Origin: Massilia sp.
GTDB taxonomy: Bacteria; Pseudomonadota; Gammaproteobacteria; Burkholderiales; Burkholderiaceae_D
Assembly: GCA_025359245.1 (NCBI GenBank)
Contig: JANYGW010000144.1
Location: forward strand, 1 to 64,000
Reading direction: 5' to 3'
Length of the DNA: 64,000 nt
The translations under genes were made by a program, and so were the position numbers. Shown here one piece after another: positions 23,337 through 32,463 of the stretch. A model generated the notes under the pieces. It saw only the letters and a program-made list of their open reading frames with translations. It was not told the DNA's origin and did no database searches. Every line of letters starts with the position of its first letter. Positions within the stretch are counted from its first letter, which is position 1.

Positions 23337-24320
23337 ATGATCAAGAATCTGCGGTTTTTACTTTTGCACTTGACGATGATGAGCGCTGGCGCATTTGCGC
23401 TGCCGCCCGAACGCCCGGCGCACCCCACCATAGACAATATGTATGTCGAGGGTTCCGGAACCTTGGTCGCCGGCACTGTGGCAGACGGATTTTTTCGAAG
23501 CGTCGATGATGGCAGGCACTGGACTGGCATGGCACCGCCGAGCGGAAAGCACAAGGGCATTGCGCTCGATGTCGAACGCCAGATGTGTCACATGGAGGAT
23601 CGCGGCGAAAGCTGGAAGTGTCTCGGCTCGCCCCACCGTGTGCAGGCCGTCGATGCCGCGGGAAATATGTACAAGTGTGACGGAAAGCGGGTCGCGATCA
23701 GCGGCGCTGGCGGGGGACACTGGAAGAATACGGCTCCCTGGGCTTCATCTTCTGCGGCAGGCGCCACTTGCGGCCCCATCGCAGTGAACGGTGACCAAAT
23801 CTATGTGTTAGCTGGCGAGACTTTATATGGAAGTAGCGACCGGGGTAAACACTGGATGCCGGGAAGACGGGCCCGCGAGGCTACCCAGCGTTTTAACAAT
23901 GAGGTCGTACAGGGATTAATGACCGACCGGCGTGGCAAAATTTACGCGATGACGGAAGCCAGCGGCACACGCTATCAGCACATATTTTCCACTGCGGACG
24001 CAGGCGCCAGCTGGCGCCGCGAGACCTTCGGCCTGCCGGCGAACTGGCACTACTTTGTGCTGCGCCGTATCTTCGGCGACGCCACGTATTTTTCGGCCAT
24101 GCCCAGCGAAATTGCGACTGACGCGTTTGAGCCTCCACTGTATCGCAGCGTCGGCGGGAAGAATGCAGTGCCGATGAATATCAAGATCAAGATCGGGGAA
24201 TGGAGCGACGTGCAGGTGGGGCCCGATGGCGCTGTCTACGTTGTCGCTTCGTCCTTGATTCACAAGTCTGGCGACGGGGGCAAGACCTGGCGCGCGCTAA
24301 GCCGGGTTGGAATTGACTGA
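23337..24320 (+). CDS. Exported BNR/Asp-box repeat protein
   Basis: The 327-residue protein has a signal peptide (LRFLLLHLTMMSAGAFAL) and at least four Asp-box-like repeats (SVDDGRHW, SSDRGKHW, STADAGASW, KSGDGGKTW), as in beta-propellers of sialidase or photosystem-assembly type. No sialidase catalytic residues are evident, so binding is more likely than hydrolysis. An in-frame TTG immediately precedes the chosen ATG; TAAGG upstream supports the ATG. GC content looks lower than in neighbouring genes, suggesting later acquisition. Function unknown. Confidence 0.7.
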   Translation: MIKNLRFLLLHLTMMSAGAFALPPERPAHPTIDNMYVEGSGTLVAGTVADGFFRSVDDGRHWTGMAPPSGKHKGIALDVERQMCHMEDRGESWKCLGSPHRVQAVDAAGNMYKCDGKRVAISGAGGGHWKNTAPWASSSAAGATCGPIAVNGDQIYVLAGETLYGSSDRGKHWMPGRRAREATQRFNNEVVQGLMTDRRGKIYAMTEASGTRYQHIFSTADAGASWRRETFGLPANWHYFVLRRIFGDATYFSAMPSEIATDAFEPPLYRSVGGKNAVPMNIKIKIGEWSDVQVGPDGAVYVVASSLIHKSGDGGKTWRALSRVGID

Positions 24321-24366
24321 ATGCAGTCGATGATGCTGGAAGCTGCCCGTATCACGTGTTAGGCTT

Positions 24367-26043
24367 ATGCCTTTCCAAAATAGAACGATCCCGATGCTGC
24401 ATTGGCTCAGACACTACCGCCGTTCCCTGCTGGCCGGCGACATCAGCGCCGGCATCGTGGTGGCGATGATGATGGTCCCGCAAGGCATGGCTTACGCGCT
24501 GGTCGCCGGCCTGCCGCCGGTGGTCGGCATCTACGCCAGCATTATTCCTCCCATGCTGTACGCGCTGTTCGGGTCGAGCATGACCCAGTCGGTCGGTCCG
24601 ATGGCGATCATCTCCCTGATGACCGCCGCCGCGCTGGCGCCGCTGGCCGCTGCCGGCACCGGCCTGTACACCGTGCTGGCCGCGCAGCTGGCGCTGATCG
24701 CCGGCGCCGTGCTGCTGCTGTGCGGCCTGCTGCGGATCGGCTTTGTCGCCAATTTCTTTTCGCGCCCCGTGATGAGCGGCTTCACCATCGGCGCCGCGCT
24801 GGTGATCGCGTGGGGCCAGGTCGAACCGCTGCTCGGCGGCGGCCTGCGCCAGATCCATTTGCCCAGCGCCGCGCTGGGACTCGGTTCGCTTTTGGCGCTG
24901 GTGCTGGCGCGGCGCTACCTGGCCGCGCTGCTGCGCCGGCTCGGCATGTCCGCCGCCGCGGCCGACATCGGCGCGCGTCTGGCGCCAATGCTGGTCGTGC
25001 TCGGCGCCACGCTGCTGACGGCGGCGCTGCGGTTGCCGGCGATGGGCGTGCATGTCACCGGCGCCGTGCCGACCGGCCTGCCGGGGCTGAACCTGGCCAC
25101 CTCGCCGGACGGCTGGCGCAAGCTGCTGCAGCCGGCGCTGCTGATCGGCTTCATGATTTTCCTGATCAGCATGTCGGCGGCGCAGACGCTGGCGCTGCGG
25201 CGCCAGGAAAAACTGCAAAGTAATTTCGAACTGATCGGGCTGGGCATGGCCAACCTCGGCAGCGCGCTGACCGGCGGCTTCCCCGTCACCGGCAGCATTT
25301 CGCGTTCGGCCGTCAATTTCGCGGCCGGCGCCAATACGCCGCTGGCCAGCATCATCAGCGCGCTGCTGCTGGCGCTGGCGCTGATCGGGCCGACCGGCTG
25401 GCTGGCACTGCTGCCGCTGCCGACGCTGGCCGCCACCATCCTGGTCGCGGTGCTCGGCATGCTGGAGCTGTCGACCTTGCGCACCGCGTGGCGCTACGAC
25501 CGCAGCGACGCGCTGGCGCTGCTGGCGACGGCCGGCGGCGTGCTGGTGCTGGGCGTCGAGGCGGGCGTCGTCATCGGCGTCATGCTGTCGATGGCCAACC
25601 TGATCTGGCGCGCCAGCCGGCCGCACATCGCGGTGCTGGGGCGCATCGCGGGAACGGAGCACTTCCGCAATATCGACCGCTACCCGGGCGCGACGTTGCC
25701 CGATGTGCTGCTGCTGCGGATCGACGCCAACCTGTTCTTCGGGAACGTGGAAGCGGTCAACGCGCGCGTCGAGGAAGAGGTCAGGGCCCATCCGCTCACG
25801 CGCCACCTGGTGCTGGTGATGACGGCCGTCAGCGAGATCGACACGTCGGCGCTGTTCGGACTGGCCGAATTGAACCTGGCGCTGCGCCAGCGCGACATCG
25901 GGCTGCACCTGGCCGAGGTCAAGGGGCCGGTGATGGACCGGCTCAAGGACAGTGACCTGATCGGCATGCTCAACGGCCGCATTTTCCTGAGCGCGTCGCT
26001 GGCCAGCGAGCTCCTGGCGCGCAAGAATGACTACGATATCTAG
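24367..26043 (+). CDS. SulP family anion transporter with STAS domain
   Basis: A 558-residue inner-membrane protein with the SulP signature near the N-terminus (GIVVAMMMVPQGMAYALVAGLPPVVGIYASI) read over residues about 27-60. It has ten or more further hydrophobic spans and a cytoplasmic STAS domain from about 445. It probably carries sulfate, bicarbonate or another small anion; the substrate cannot be told from sequence. The last 17 bases overlap the start of a PhyH-family dioxygenase gene, implying coupled translation. Confidence 0.9.
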   Translation: MPFQNRTIPMLHWLRHYRRSLLAGDISAGIVVAMMMVPQGMAYALVAGLPPVVGIYASIIPPMLYALFGSSMTQSVGPMAIISLMTAAALAPLAAAGTGLYTVLAAQLALIAGAVLLLCGLLRIGFVANFFSRPVMSGFTIGAALVIAWGQVEPLLGGGLRQIHLPSAALGLGSLLALVLARRYLAALLRRLGMSAAAADIGARLAPMLVVLGATLLTAALRLPAMGVHVTGAVPTGLPGLNLATSPDGWRKLLQPALLIGFMIFLISMSAAQTLALRRQEKLQSNFELIGLGMANLGSALTGGFPVTGSISRSAVNFAAGANTPLASIISALLLALALIGPTGWLALLPLPTLAATILVAVLGMLELSTLRTAWRYDRSDALALLATAGGVLVLGVEAGVVIGVMLSMANLIWRASRPHIAVLGRIAGTEHFRNIDRYPGATLPDVLLLRIDANLFFGNVEAVNARVEEEVRAHPLTRHLVLVMTAVSEIDTSALFGLAELNLALRQRDIGLHLAEVKGPVMDRLKDSDLIGMLNGRIFLSASLASELLARKNDYDI

Positions 26044-26695
26044 CGATGGCTACGTACTGGTGCCGGGCGTCTTGTCCGGCCCCGAATGCGCCGTTGCGGC
26101 GGCCCAGGTGCACCTGGCCGATCCGGCCGCGGGCGGCACCCGCTGCCTGCTGGCGCAGAGCTGGTGTGCCGTGCTGGCGGCGCGCCTGCGCCAGCATCCC
26201 GCGCTGGCTGCCTGCATCGGCGCCGATCTGGTGGCGGTACAGTGCACCTACTTCGAAAAATCGGCCGGACGCAACTGGCTGGTGCCGATCCACCAGGACC
26301 TGAGCATCCCCGTGGCGGCACGGGTCGATAGTGCGCAGCTGCGCGGATGGTCGGAAAAAGAGGGCGTGCTGTTCGTGCGTGCGCCAGTCGACGTGCTGCA
26401 ACAAATGGTCGCGCTCAGGATCCACCTCGACGCTTGCGGCATCGATGACGGCCCCTTGCGCGTGGTTCCCGGATCGCACACGCGCGGCGTGCTGGCCGAC
26501 AGCGCGGCCGCCGCCTGCCGGATGGCGGGCCTGGAAATTGACTGCCTGGCTTCGGCGGGCGATGCCCTGGTACTGCGCCCGCTGCTGCTGCATGCGTCGT
26601 CCAAGGGGAAAGGCAGCGGCAGGCGCCGGGTGCTGCATTTTGTATTCGGGCCGCGTGAACTGCCGTTCGGCCTTAGCTGGAACGTTGCTGTGTGA
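26027..26695 (+). CDS. Phytanoyl-CoA dioxygenase (PhyH) family protein
   Basis: The 222-residue Fe(II)/2-oxoglutarate oxygenase shows the iron-binding triad as HQD (about residues 88-90) and a distal His in LLLHASSKG (about 190). The Arg that binds 2-oxoglutarate is likely in GRRRVLHF. The middle motif GPLRVVPGSH is typical of the family. Its ATG lies inside the SulP gene in another frame, a 17-base overlap. The substrate is unknown; a link to the transported anion, for example a sulfonate or taurine-like compound, is speculation. Confidence 0.82.
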   Translation: MTTISSDGYVLVPGVLSGPECAVAAAQVHLADPAAGGTRCLLAQSWCAVLAARLRQHPALAACIGADLVAVQCTYFEKSAGRNWLVPIHQDLSIPVAARVDSAQLRGWSEKEGVLFVRAPVDVLQQMVALRIHLDACGIDDGPLRVVPGSHTRGVLADSAAAACRMAGLEIDCLASAGDALVLRPLLLHASSKGKGSGRRRVLHFVFGPRELPFGLSWNVAV

Positions 26696-26725
26696 CTGGG
26701 ACCGGCCAACCTACTTGGAGATCGT

Positions 26726-27223
26726 ATGGCAATGACATTTTTTAAACATTCGTGGTCGCTGCTTTTTATCATTGCTGCCCATTCGAGTGGCGCCCTGGCA
26801 TGCGAAGGACCGGTCTTCCCTTCCCTTGACGCTTACGCTCAGGACCCACGACATGTGGTGTTCCTTGGCACGGTAGTATCTACAACGGCAGGCTGGCGCG
26901 AGTTTTTTGGTGCTAAACCGGCCAGTACCCTACGTGTAAGCAAGTGGTATTCGGGAGGAGTGCGGCCACAAGAGGTCACCGTGCCGCATACAATTCCTCC
27001 AGCCATTCCTAACCCACTTGGCCCCTGCCCGTTTCCACCGGACTTTACCGCGAAAATTGGAGAGCAGTGGCTGATAGCGGGTGCAAGGGACGGTAACGTC
27101 ATCGACCCTCTAACATGGCTCAGCTTCCGGGTCGATGGTGGCCGTCTTCCTTTTGAAACCACTCGCCAGTTAGAGTTGATTCAAAAGCGATTGGGCGTGC
27201 GCACACCTGTACGTGATCGGTGA
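26726..27223 (+). CDS. Exported hypothetical protein
   Basis: The 165-residue protein begins MAMTFFKHSWSLLFIIAAHS with a signal peptide ending near GALA, followed by Cys. The mature part contains HVVFLGTVVS, a Pro-rich middle (PPAIPNPLGPCPFPP) and GEQWLIAG. This layout is faintly like small secreted OB-fold proteins, but no family can be named with confidence. GGAG precedes the ATG at normal spacing. GC content is visibly lower than in flanking genes, as for the gene at 23337. Confidence 0.6.
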   Translation: MAMTFFKHSWSLLFIIAAHSSGALACEGPVFPSLDAYAQDPRHVVFLGTVVSTTAGWREFFGAKPASTLRVSKWYSGGVRPQEVTVPHTIPPAIPNPLGPCPFPPDFTAKIGEQWLIAGARDGNVIDPLTWLSFRVDGGRLPFETTRQLELIQKRLGVRTPVRDR

Positions 27224-27269
27224 GCAGTCACCTCGTGCCGTGCGCCCAGGAAAGCATGCCGGCCATGGG

Positions 27270-27830
27270 CTATGGCTTCAGGTCGAACGCCGACATGTGA
27301 TTCGCGATATGCATCGCGTGGGCCTGTTCGTATTCGGCCTTGCTCAGGATGCCATAGGCGAAGTGGGGCCGCAGCGGGCCGGTATGCGCTTCAAACGCCG
27401 CGATGGCCTTGCGCAGCGCCGCCGCCGCGACCGCGTTGGCCGCGTTGGCGTCCAGGCTGGCCGCGCCCGGGATCGCCTCGAGCAGGTTGTGCGACATGCG
27501 TCCGCGCGACTTGAAGTAGCTGAACGCGACCGCGCCGGCGGTGTGCTGGAATAGCGCCGAGCGCGACTCCGGGTAGCCGCTCAGCGAATAATCGATGCTC
27601 TGGGCGCAGTGCAGCAGCGTTTTCGACCAGCTCCAGCTGGCGGCAGGATTGAGCGCGGTGGCCGTGGCCACGCTGTCGAGCTGGCGCAGCGCGTCGGCCA
27701 GCGATGCGAACACCAGCTGGCGGTCGGTGGCGCTCGATCCGGCGCAGCCGGTCGCGCCGGCGGCGACGCAGCCGGCGGCAGCGCAGCTGGCAAGGAAGGA
27801 ACGGCGTGTATAGGTAGGTGGAATATGCAT
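27270..27830 (-). CDS. DUF1569 family exported protein
   Basis: The 186-residue protein carries an RRSFL twin-arginine-like start and then a lipobox-like ATGCAG, so it is exported and possibly lipidated. The body matches the DUF1569 pattern (FASLADALRQLDSV, HCAQSIDYSLSGYP, PHFAYGILSKAEYEQAHAMH), a DinB-like four-helix fold with conserved histidines. The ATG at 27830 was preferred to a TTG 42 bases upstream because it begins directly before the export signal. It lies downstream of, and on the same strand as, the LytTR regulator gene. Confidence 0.75.
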   Translation of the reverse strand: MHIPPTYTRRSFLASCAAAGCVAAGATGCAGSSATDRQLVFASLADALRQLDSVATATALNPAASWSWSKTLLHCAQSIDYSLSGYPESRSALFQHTAGAVAFSYFKSRGRMSHNLLEAIPGAASLDANAANAVAAAALRKAIAAFEAHTGPLRPHFAYGILSKAEYEQAHAMHIANHMSAFDLKP

Positions 27831-27874
27831 CAACGGCGTTTCTGGTGTGTGTAAGTGCACATTATGGGGCAAAC

Positions 27875-28702
27875 CTACATTTGGCGGAATTGATCGGCAT
27901 AATTGCGGCTCACCGTCAGCTGTTCGCTGCGTCCCTTGAGCTTGACCACCAGCCGTCCGCGCAGGTCGGTGTGGGTGCCGGCCACGTGGCGCGCCGCGAC
28001 GATGACGCCGCGATGGATCTGCCAGAAGCGCGTCTCGTCAAGTTGTTCGCGCAGTTTCGACAGCGGCGTGCGGATCAGGCACTCCTCGTCCTGCAGGAAA
28101 ACGCTGGTGTATTTGTCGTTGCTCTGGAAGTAGACCACCTCGTCGATGGCGATCAGGCGCGTCTCGGCGCCGTGCGCCGCGCGTATCCATTGCAGCGGCG
28201 CCGGCGCGGCGGCCACTGCCGGCGCCGCCAGCTGCTGCAGCAGCGTGCGCAGCACATCGGCCGGCGCGGCGGGCGCCTTGTCAAGCAGCGCGGCCTTGAG
28301 CTTGGCTACCGTCTTGGCCAGGCGCTCGGCGCTCACCGGCTTGAGCAGGTAGTCGAGCGCCGCGTGCTCGAAGGCCTCGAGCGCATACTGGTGGTGCGCG
28401 GTGATGAAGACGATATGCGGTGCCCGCTCGTCGCCGGCCAGCCGGTCGGCCAGGTTGAGCCCGGAAAGGCCCGGCATCTGGATATCGAGGAACACCACGT
28501 CGGGCGCCAGTGCGTCGATCAGGCGCAGCGCGTCCAGGCCGTTGGCGGCCTTGCCGACGATGCGCAGCTGGGGCCAGGCGGTGGCCAGCTGCGCGGCCAG
28601 GTAGTCGCGCAAGTGCGCTTCGTCGTCGGCGATCAGGGCGCGGGGATGGTCGATGTCAGCGTCTCTTTCAAAGGCAGCACGATACGCACCGTGATGCCGC
28701 AA
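27875..28702 (-). CDS. LytTR family response regulator
   Basis: Response regulator of LytR/AlgR type. It has an N-terminal receiver (ALIADDEAH, phospho-acceptor Asp in VVFLDIQMPG, Lys in YLLKPVS) and a C-terminal LytTR DNA-binding domain (FWQIHRGVIVAARHV, GRLVVKLKGRSEQLTVSRNYADQF). The gene overlaps the 3' end of its partner kinase. The start is uncertain: no ATG or GTG lies just before the receiver. The nearest canonical candidate is a TTG at 28702; a GTG at 28846 is further upstream. An ATC at 28654, preceded by AAAGAG, would give the expected N-terminus. Confidence 0.85.
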   Translation of the reverse strand: MRHHGAYRAAFERDADIDHPRALIADDEAHLRDYLAAQLATAWPQLRIVGKAANGLDALRLIDALAPDVVFLDIQMPGLSGLNLADRLAGDERAPHIVFITAHHQYALEAFEHAALDYLLKPVSAERLAKTVAKLKAALLDKAPAAPADVLRTLLQQLAAPAVAAAPAPLQWIRAAHGAETRLIAIDEVVYFQSNDKYTSVFLQDEECLIRTPLSKLREQLDETRFWQIHRGVIVAARHVAGTHTDLRGRLVVKLKGRSEQLTVSRNYADQFRQM

Positions 28703-29793
28703 GGTTGGTTTTCCAGCAATTGTACCTGAGCTGCGCCGGCGTACATGCTGCGCAGCCTGGCGCGCAGGTTGGATAGCCCCACCCCGCCGCCCGGCTTGGA
28801 CGGGGCGCCTGTCAAGCCGGCCCCGGTATCGCTGATTTCGATACACATTTGGTCACCCTGGAGGAAAGCGCGTATCACGATTTCGCCGCCCTCGACCTTC
28901 GGCTCGAGTCCGTGCGCCACGGCGTTTTCGATCACCGGCTGGAGCAGCATCGGCGCGATGACCACGTCGCGGCAGCCGTCGGCGATGTCGAAGCGATAGC
29001 GCAAGCGCTTGCCCATCCGGACCGCCAGCACGTCCAGGTAGGCGGCGATCATGTCGAGTTCTGCGCCCAGCGTGGCGCTGGCGGCGCGGCTGGCCGCGAG
29101 GCTGGCGCGCAGGTAGTCGATAAAACGTTCGAGCATGTGGCGCGCCAGCGCGGGCTGGGTGTCGATCAGGCCGACCACGTTGGCCAGCGTGTTGTACAGG
29201 AAGTGCGGCTCGATCTGGGCCTGCAGCGCATTGAGCCTGGCCTCGGCCAGCAGCTGGGCCGCGCTGGCCAGCTGTTCGCTCTGGCGCGCGGTCAGCGTTT
29301 CGCTGGCGATGCGCCGTTCGCCATGCACGAACACCGCAAACATGAAGATCGCCACCAGCAGCGCGAACGGCAGCAGCGGCGTCAGCGCCGCCCCGCGCTG
29401 CAGGTAGACCAGCGGATTGACGCCCTTGACCAGGCCAGTGCCGATCACCAGGCCGAGCATGACGCACGTGCCGACCATGCCGACGTAATACAGCAGGCGC
29501 GGGACGCCGCGCACGCGCATCGGCCAGTCGCGCAGCAGCCAGTTGCCGCCGACCAGGGCGCCATGTATCAGGTAACCGATCACGTTGGCGACCACCAGGG
29601 TCGGATAGAAGTCTTCCCAGAACGTGGCGGCCCTCTGGGTAAACAGCAGGCCGAGGATCACTATGATCAGCGCCAGCAAGGTGTTCCAGATGCCGGTGTA
29701 GAGGAAGTCGCGCGCGGGCGAGCACGGCCAGCGGCGAAACAGCGGGATCATGTCCAGCGGATGGGTCGTGCTGCGGGCAAGTTCGCTCATCAT
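28633..29793 (-). CDS. LytS/AlgZ-type sensor histidine kinase
   Basis: A 386-residue inner-membrane kinase with four to five predicted spans (about 30-165), then the His_kinase domain with phospho-acceptor motif IEPHFLYNTLANV and an HATPase with PVIENAVAHGLEP and DTGAGL. Start ATGATG overlaps the stop of the upstream serine hydrolase in ATGA; GGGAGC supplies the ribosome site. It pairs with the overlapping LytTR regulator downstream. The sensed signal is unknown; the operon links it to a serine hydrolase and a carotenoid oxygenase. Confidence 0.9.
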   Translation of the reverse strand: MMSELARSTTHPLDMIPLFRRWPCSPARDFLYTGIWNTLLALIIVILGLLFTQRAATFWEDFYPTLVVANVIGYLIHGALVGGNWLLRDWPMRVRGVPRLLYYVGMVGTCVMLGLVIGTGLVKGVNPLVYLQRGAALTPLLPFALLVAIFMFAVFVHGERRIASETLTARQSEQLASAAQLLAEARLNALQAQIEPHFLYNTLANVVGLIDTQPALARHMLERFIDYLRASLAASRAASATLGAELDMIAAYLDVLAVRMGKRLRYRFDIADGCRDVVIAPMLLQPVIENAVAHGLEPKVEGGEIVIRAFLQGDQMCIEISDTGAGLTGAPSKPGGGVGLSNLRARLRSMYAGAAQVQLLENQPCGITVRIVLPLKETLTSTIPAP

Positions 29794-30947
29794 GGCTGCG
29801 CGCTCCCGTATTCCCAGGCCCACGGCATGCGGGTATCTCCCAGCACGATGCGCGCCAGTTCGGGATAGATGCGTTCGGCCCGCACGTCGTTGGCCAGCAT
29901 GACGATGCAGCGCTTGCCGGTTTCGAGGCAGATCATCATGTTCCCGGTGGTGTCGTTGTGGCCGCCCTTGAACCAGGCCGCACCGCTGCTGTCCCGGAAG
30001 GTCACCAGTCCGGTACCGGCCGCCAGCCCGATGGCGGCGTTGCGCGGATCGACCTCGCCGGGCGCGCGCGAGAACTGCTGCTTCGACGTGATCGCCAACT
30101 GCGGGCGTACCAGCTCGGCGCGCGCCTTGGCGCTCAGCCCGTCGCCGCGCACGATGCCTGCCCACAGGCGGGCCTGGTCGGCGATGGTGGTGTCCATCGA
30201 GCCTGCTGCGCGCACGTTGCTGCGCTCGTCGTGCGGCTCTTCCTTGCCATCGATCGCGTAGCCGTCGGCCAGGTTGGCGGCAAAGTCCGGGCGCCATTTC
30301 ATGCTGGTCCTGGTCATGCCGAAGCGGTCGAATACCCTGGTCTGCATTTCTTTGTTCACGTCCAGGCCCAGGCCTTTCTCGAGTATCAGCTGGAGCAGGT
30401 AGAAGCCTTCGCCCGAGTAGCCGTAGCGTGATCCCGGATTCCAGTGAAAGCGCAGTTTTTTATCCGGCTCGATCCACCGGAAATTACTGAAGCCGCTGCC
30501 ATGATTGAGCAGGATGCGCGGCGTCAGCGCGCGCCAGCGTTCGTCGCCAGCCAGGTCGGCATAGCCGTTCGCGCCTTCGCGGTACTCGGGCAGGGGCTTG
30601 GGCAGCAGGTCCGCCACCGATGCGTCCAGGTTCAGGCGACCCTCGTCCACCAGCTGCATGACCATGTAGGCGAACGCGGTCTTGGTCAGCGAGGCGCCAT
30701 ACATGATGGTGTCGGTCGTCAGCGGCAGCGCGCGAGCGACATTGCGGTAGCCATAGGCGGCCACCTTGACCACCTGGCCGTTGTCGATGACGGCCAGCGC
30801 CATTCCCTGCACGCCGGCGCCCTGCATCAGGCGCTGCGCCTGCGCGTCCAGCCCCGGCGCGGCCTGGCGTGGCGTCGTGGCGCAGGCGCCCAGCATGGCC
30901 AGGGCGGCGAAGCATGCGATCATGGCTGGACGTGTGGCTTGCGACAT
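29790..30947 (-). CDS. Class C beta-lactamase-like serine hydrolase (lipoprotein)
   Basis: A 385-residue member of the beta-lactamase/transpeptidase-like family. The N-terminal lipobox is LGACATT. The SxxK nucleophile motif is SLTK (GASLTKTAF), the Y-x-N position reads YSG (YGYSGEGF), and the third motif is KGGHND. As in many EstB/peptidase relatives, this favours an esterase or D-amino-acid peptidase over a true beta-lactamase. It ends in overlap with the kinase gene and starts 5 bases after the carotenoid oxygenase gene, within one operon. Confidence 0.85.
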   Translation of the reverse strand: MSQATRPAMIACFAALAMLGACATTPRQAAPGLDAQAQRLMQGAGVQGMALAVIDNGQVVKVAAYGYRNVARALPLTTDTIMYGASLTKTAFAYMVMQLVDEGRLNLDASVADLLPKPLPEYREGANGYADLAGDERWRALTPRILLNHGSGFSNFRWIEPDKKLRFHWNPGSRYGYSGEGFYLLQLILEKGLGLDVNKEMQTRVFDRFGMTRTSMKWRPDFAANLADGYAIDGKEEPHDERSNVRAAGSMDTTIADQARLWAGIVRGDGLSAKARAELVRPQLAITSKQQFSRAPGEVDPRNAAIGLAAGTGLVTFRDSSGAAWFKGGHNDTTGNMMICLETGKRCIVMLANDVRAERIYPELARIVLGDTRMPWAWEYGSAQP

Positions 30948-30952
30948 AGTTT

Positions 30953-32449
30953 TCAGCTCGCTAAAAAATTACCGTGGAAGCAGAGCGGCGTGCGGTAAGG
31001 CAGGCGCGCCAGTGCCAGCGGGCCGGCGGCGACGCGCGCGGCATCGAAAACCGTCATCACGCTCTCGGAGCGGCGCGTGTCCTGCACCACGCCAACCAGG
31101 TAGCCGTCGGTTTCGGAGCGGGCGTTGGCGCGCGGGACCAGCACATGTTCCTCGACCTGCCAGCCGGCGTCGAAACGGTAGCTGTCGGCCTTGCCGCTGC
31201 TGGTGTCGACCAGGTTGACGGTGTCGAGGATGGCCTCGGCATTGTGGGTCGAATTGCTCAGCAACGCAAGTTTGCGGTGCCGCACCGAGACTACCTGCGG
31301 CATCACGCGCGGGAACTCGCTGGGGCCGAGCAGGCGCGCGACGTCGGCGCTTTTGCGCGCATAGTCGAGCGTGACCTGAGCGGCGAAGCTGCGGCTGGCC
31401 GCGTTTGTGGGGCGTTCGCCCTGCATCAGCCGGCCCGCTTCCCTGAGCGCGTCGCCCTGGTGCAGCACGGTGTCGAAGCGGGTGGTCGCGCCGTCGTCCC
31501 AGGCGTTCCCGAAGTGGAACACCATATGCGGCGGCAGTTCGAATACCTGGCGCACCTTCATTGTCGCCTTCGACACGACCACCGCGCGCAGCGGCCGCGC
31601 ACTGGCGCCGCTGCCGGCCCACCGGTGCATCTCGGCGAAGCTCTTGCCTTCGCCGCGCACCATGTCGTACGGGGGAATCAGGAAAATCAGGTGGCCGGCG
31701 CTGACCACGAAGTCATGCACCATCGCCAGCTGCGGCACCTCGATCACGCTGGTCGAGACCATCTGGCCATTGGCGCCGATGCGGTAGATCACCAGCTTGT
31801 CGCCGCCGGGCAGGGCGCCGAAGTTCCACATGCCGCCGTCCGGATCCATTTTCGGGTGGGCCGAAAAGGGCATGGCCTTGAGTTCGTCGGTCCAGGTCTT
31901 GATGCCGACCGTGGCCAGCGTCTGCGGATCGACTTCGGTGGCCGAGCCGCCTTCCCACAGCGCGTACAGGCGGCCCTGGAACGGGACCAGATTGGTGTTG
32001 GCCGCGTTGAGCGTGTCGTTGTTCTTGAGCGCACGGCGGCCGACCCAGGTGCCGAAGGCCGGGTACAGGAACTGGCCCGCGGCCGACTCCTCGACAAATT
32101 TCTGGGTCTGCACGAAGCGGCCGCGGTGGCTGACCTTGCCTTTGGCAAGCTGCCAGCGCTGGACGAAGCCATCGCCGTCGAACCAGTGGTGATAGCGCTC
32201 GCCGCCCAGGTCGAAGCGGCCCGGCCCGTTGCGAAAGAAGGCGCCGTTCAGGTCCGCCGGAATGCGGCCCTTGACGACCGCGTCGCCGGCGTTTTCGGCC
32301 ACGGTGTCGGCATACACGACCAGCCTGGGGTCGCGCTTGAGGGCGGCCTGGAAGCGCTGGAAGGTGGCGGCGTCAGCCAGCGCGGGGCCGGATGCGAGTC
32401 CGAGGACGCCGAAGCCGATACTGGAGGACAGGAATGTGCGGCGGTTCAT
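30953..32449 (-). CDS. Carotenoid oxygenase (RPE65/CCD family), Tat-exported
   Basis: A 498-residue non-haem iron dioxygenase of the carotenoid cleavage family, which also includes stilbene (lignostilbene) dioxygenases. The start MNRRTFLSSS is a twin-arginine signal, so it acts in the periplasm. The four iron-binding histidines are visible in SAHPKMD, VHDFVVS, FHFGNAW and CFHGNF. The motif FRNGPGRFDLGG near residue 72 is family-typical. It is preceded by a frameshifted DUF2141 gene 14 bases upstream on the same strand. The substrate may be an apocarotenoid or an aromatic stilbene. Confidence 0.88.
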   Translation of the reverse strand: MNRRTFLSSSIGFGVLGLASGPALADAATFQRFQAALKRDPRLVVYADTVAENAGDAVVKGRIPADLNGAFFRNGPGRFDLGGERYHHWFDGDGFVQRWQLAKGKVSHRGRFVQTQKFVEESAAGQFLYPAFGTWVGRRALKNNDTLNAANTNLVPFQGRLYALWEGGSATEVDPQTLATVGIKTWTDELKAMPFSAHPKMDPDGGMWNFGALPGGDKLVIYRIGANGQMVSTSVIEVPQLAMVHDFVVSAGHLIFLIPPYDMVRGEGKSFAEMHRWAGSGASARPLRAVVVSKATMKVRQVFELPPHMVFHFGNAWDDGATTRFDTVLHQGDALREAGRLMQGERPTNAASRSFAAQVTLDYARKSADVARLLGPSEFPRVMPQVVSVRHRKLALLSNSTHNAEAILDTVNLVDTSSGKADSYRFDAGWQVEEHVLVPRANARSETDGYLVGVVQDTRRSESVMTVFDAARVAAGPLALARLPYRTPLCFHGNFLAS

Positions 32450-32463
32450 GGCGCTCTCCCGGC

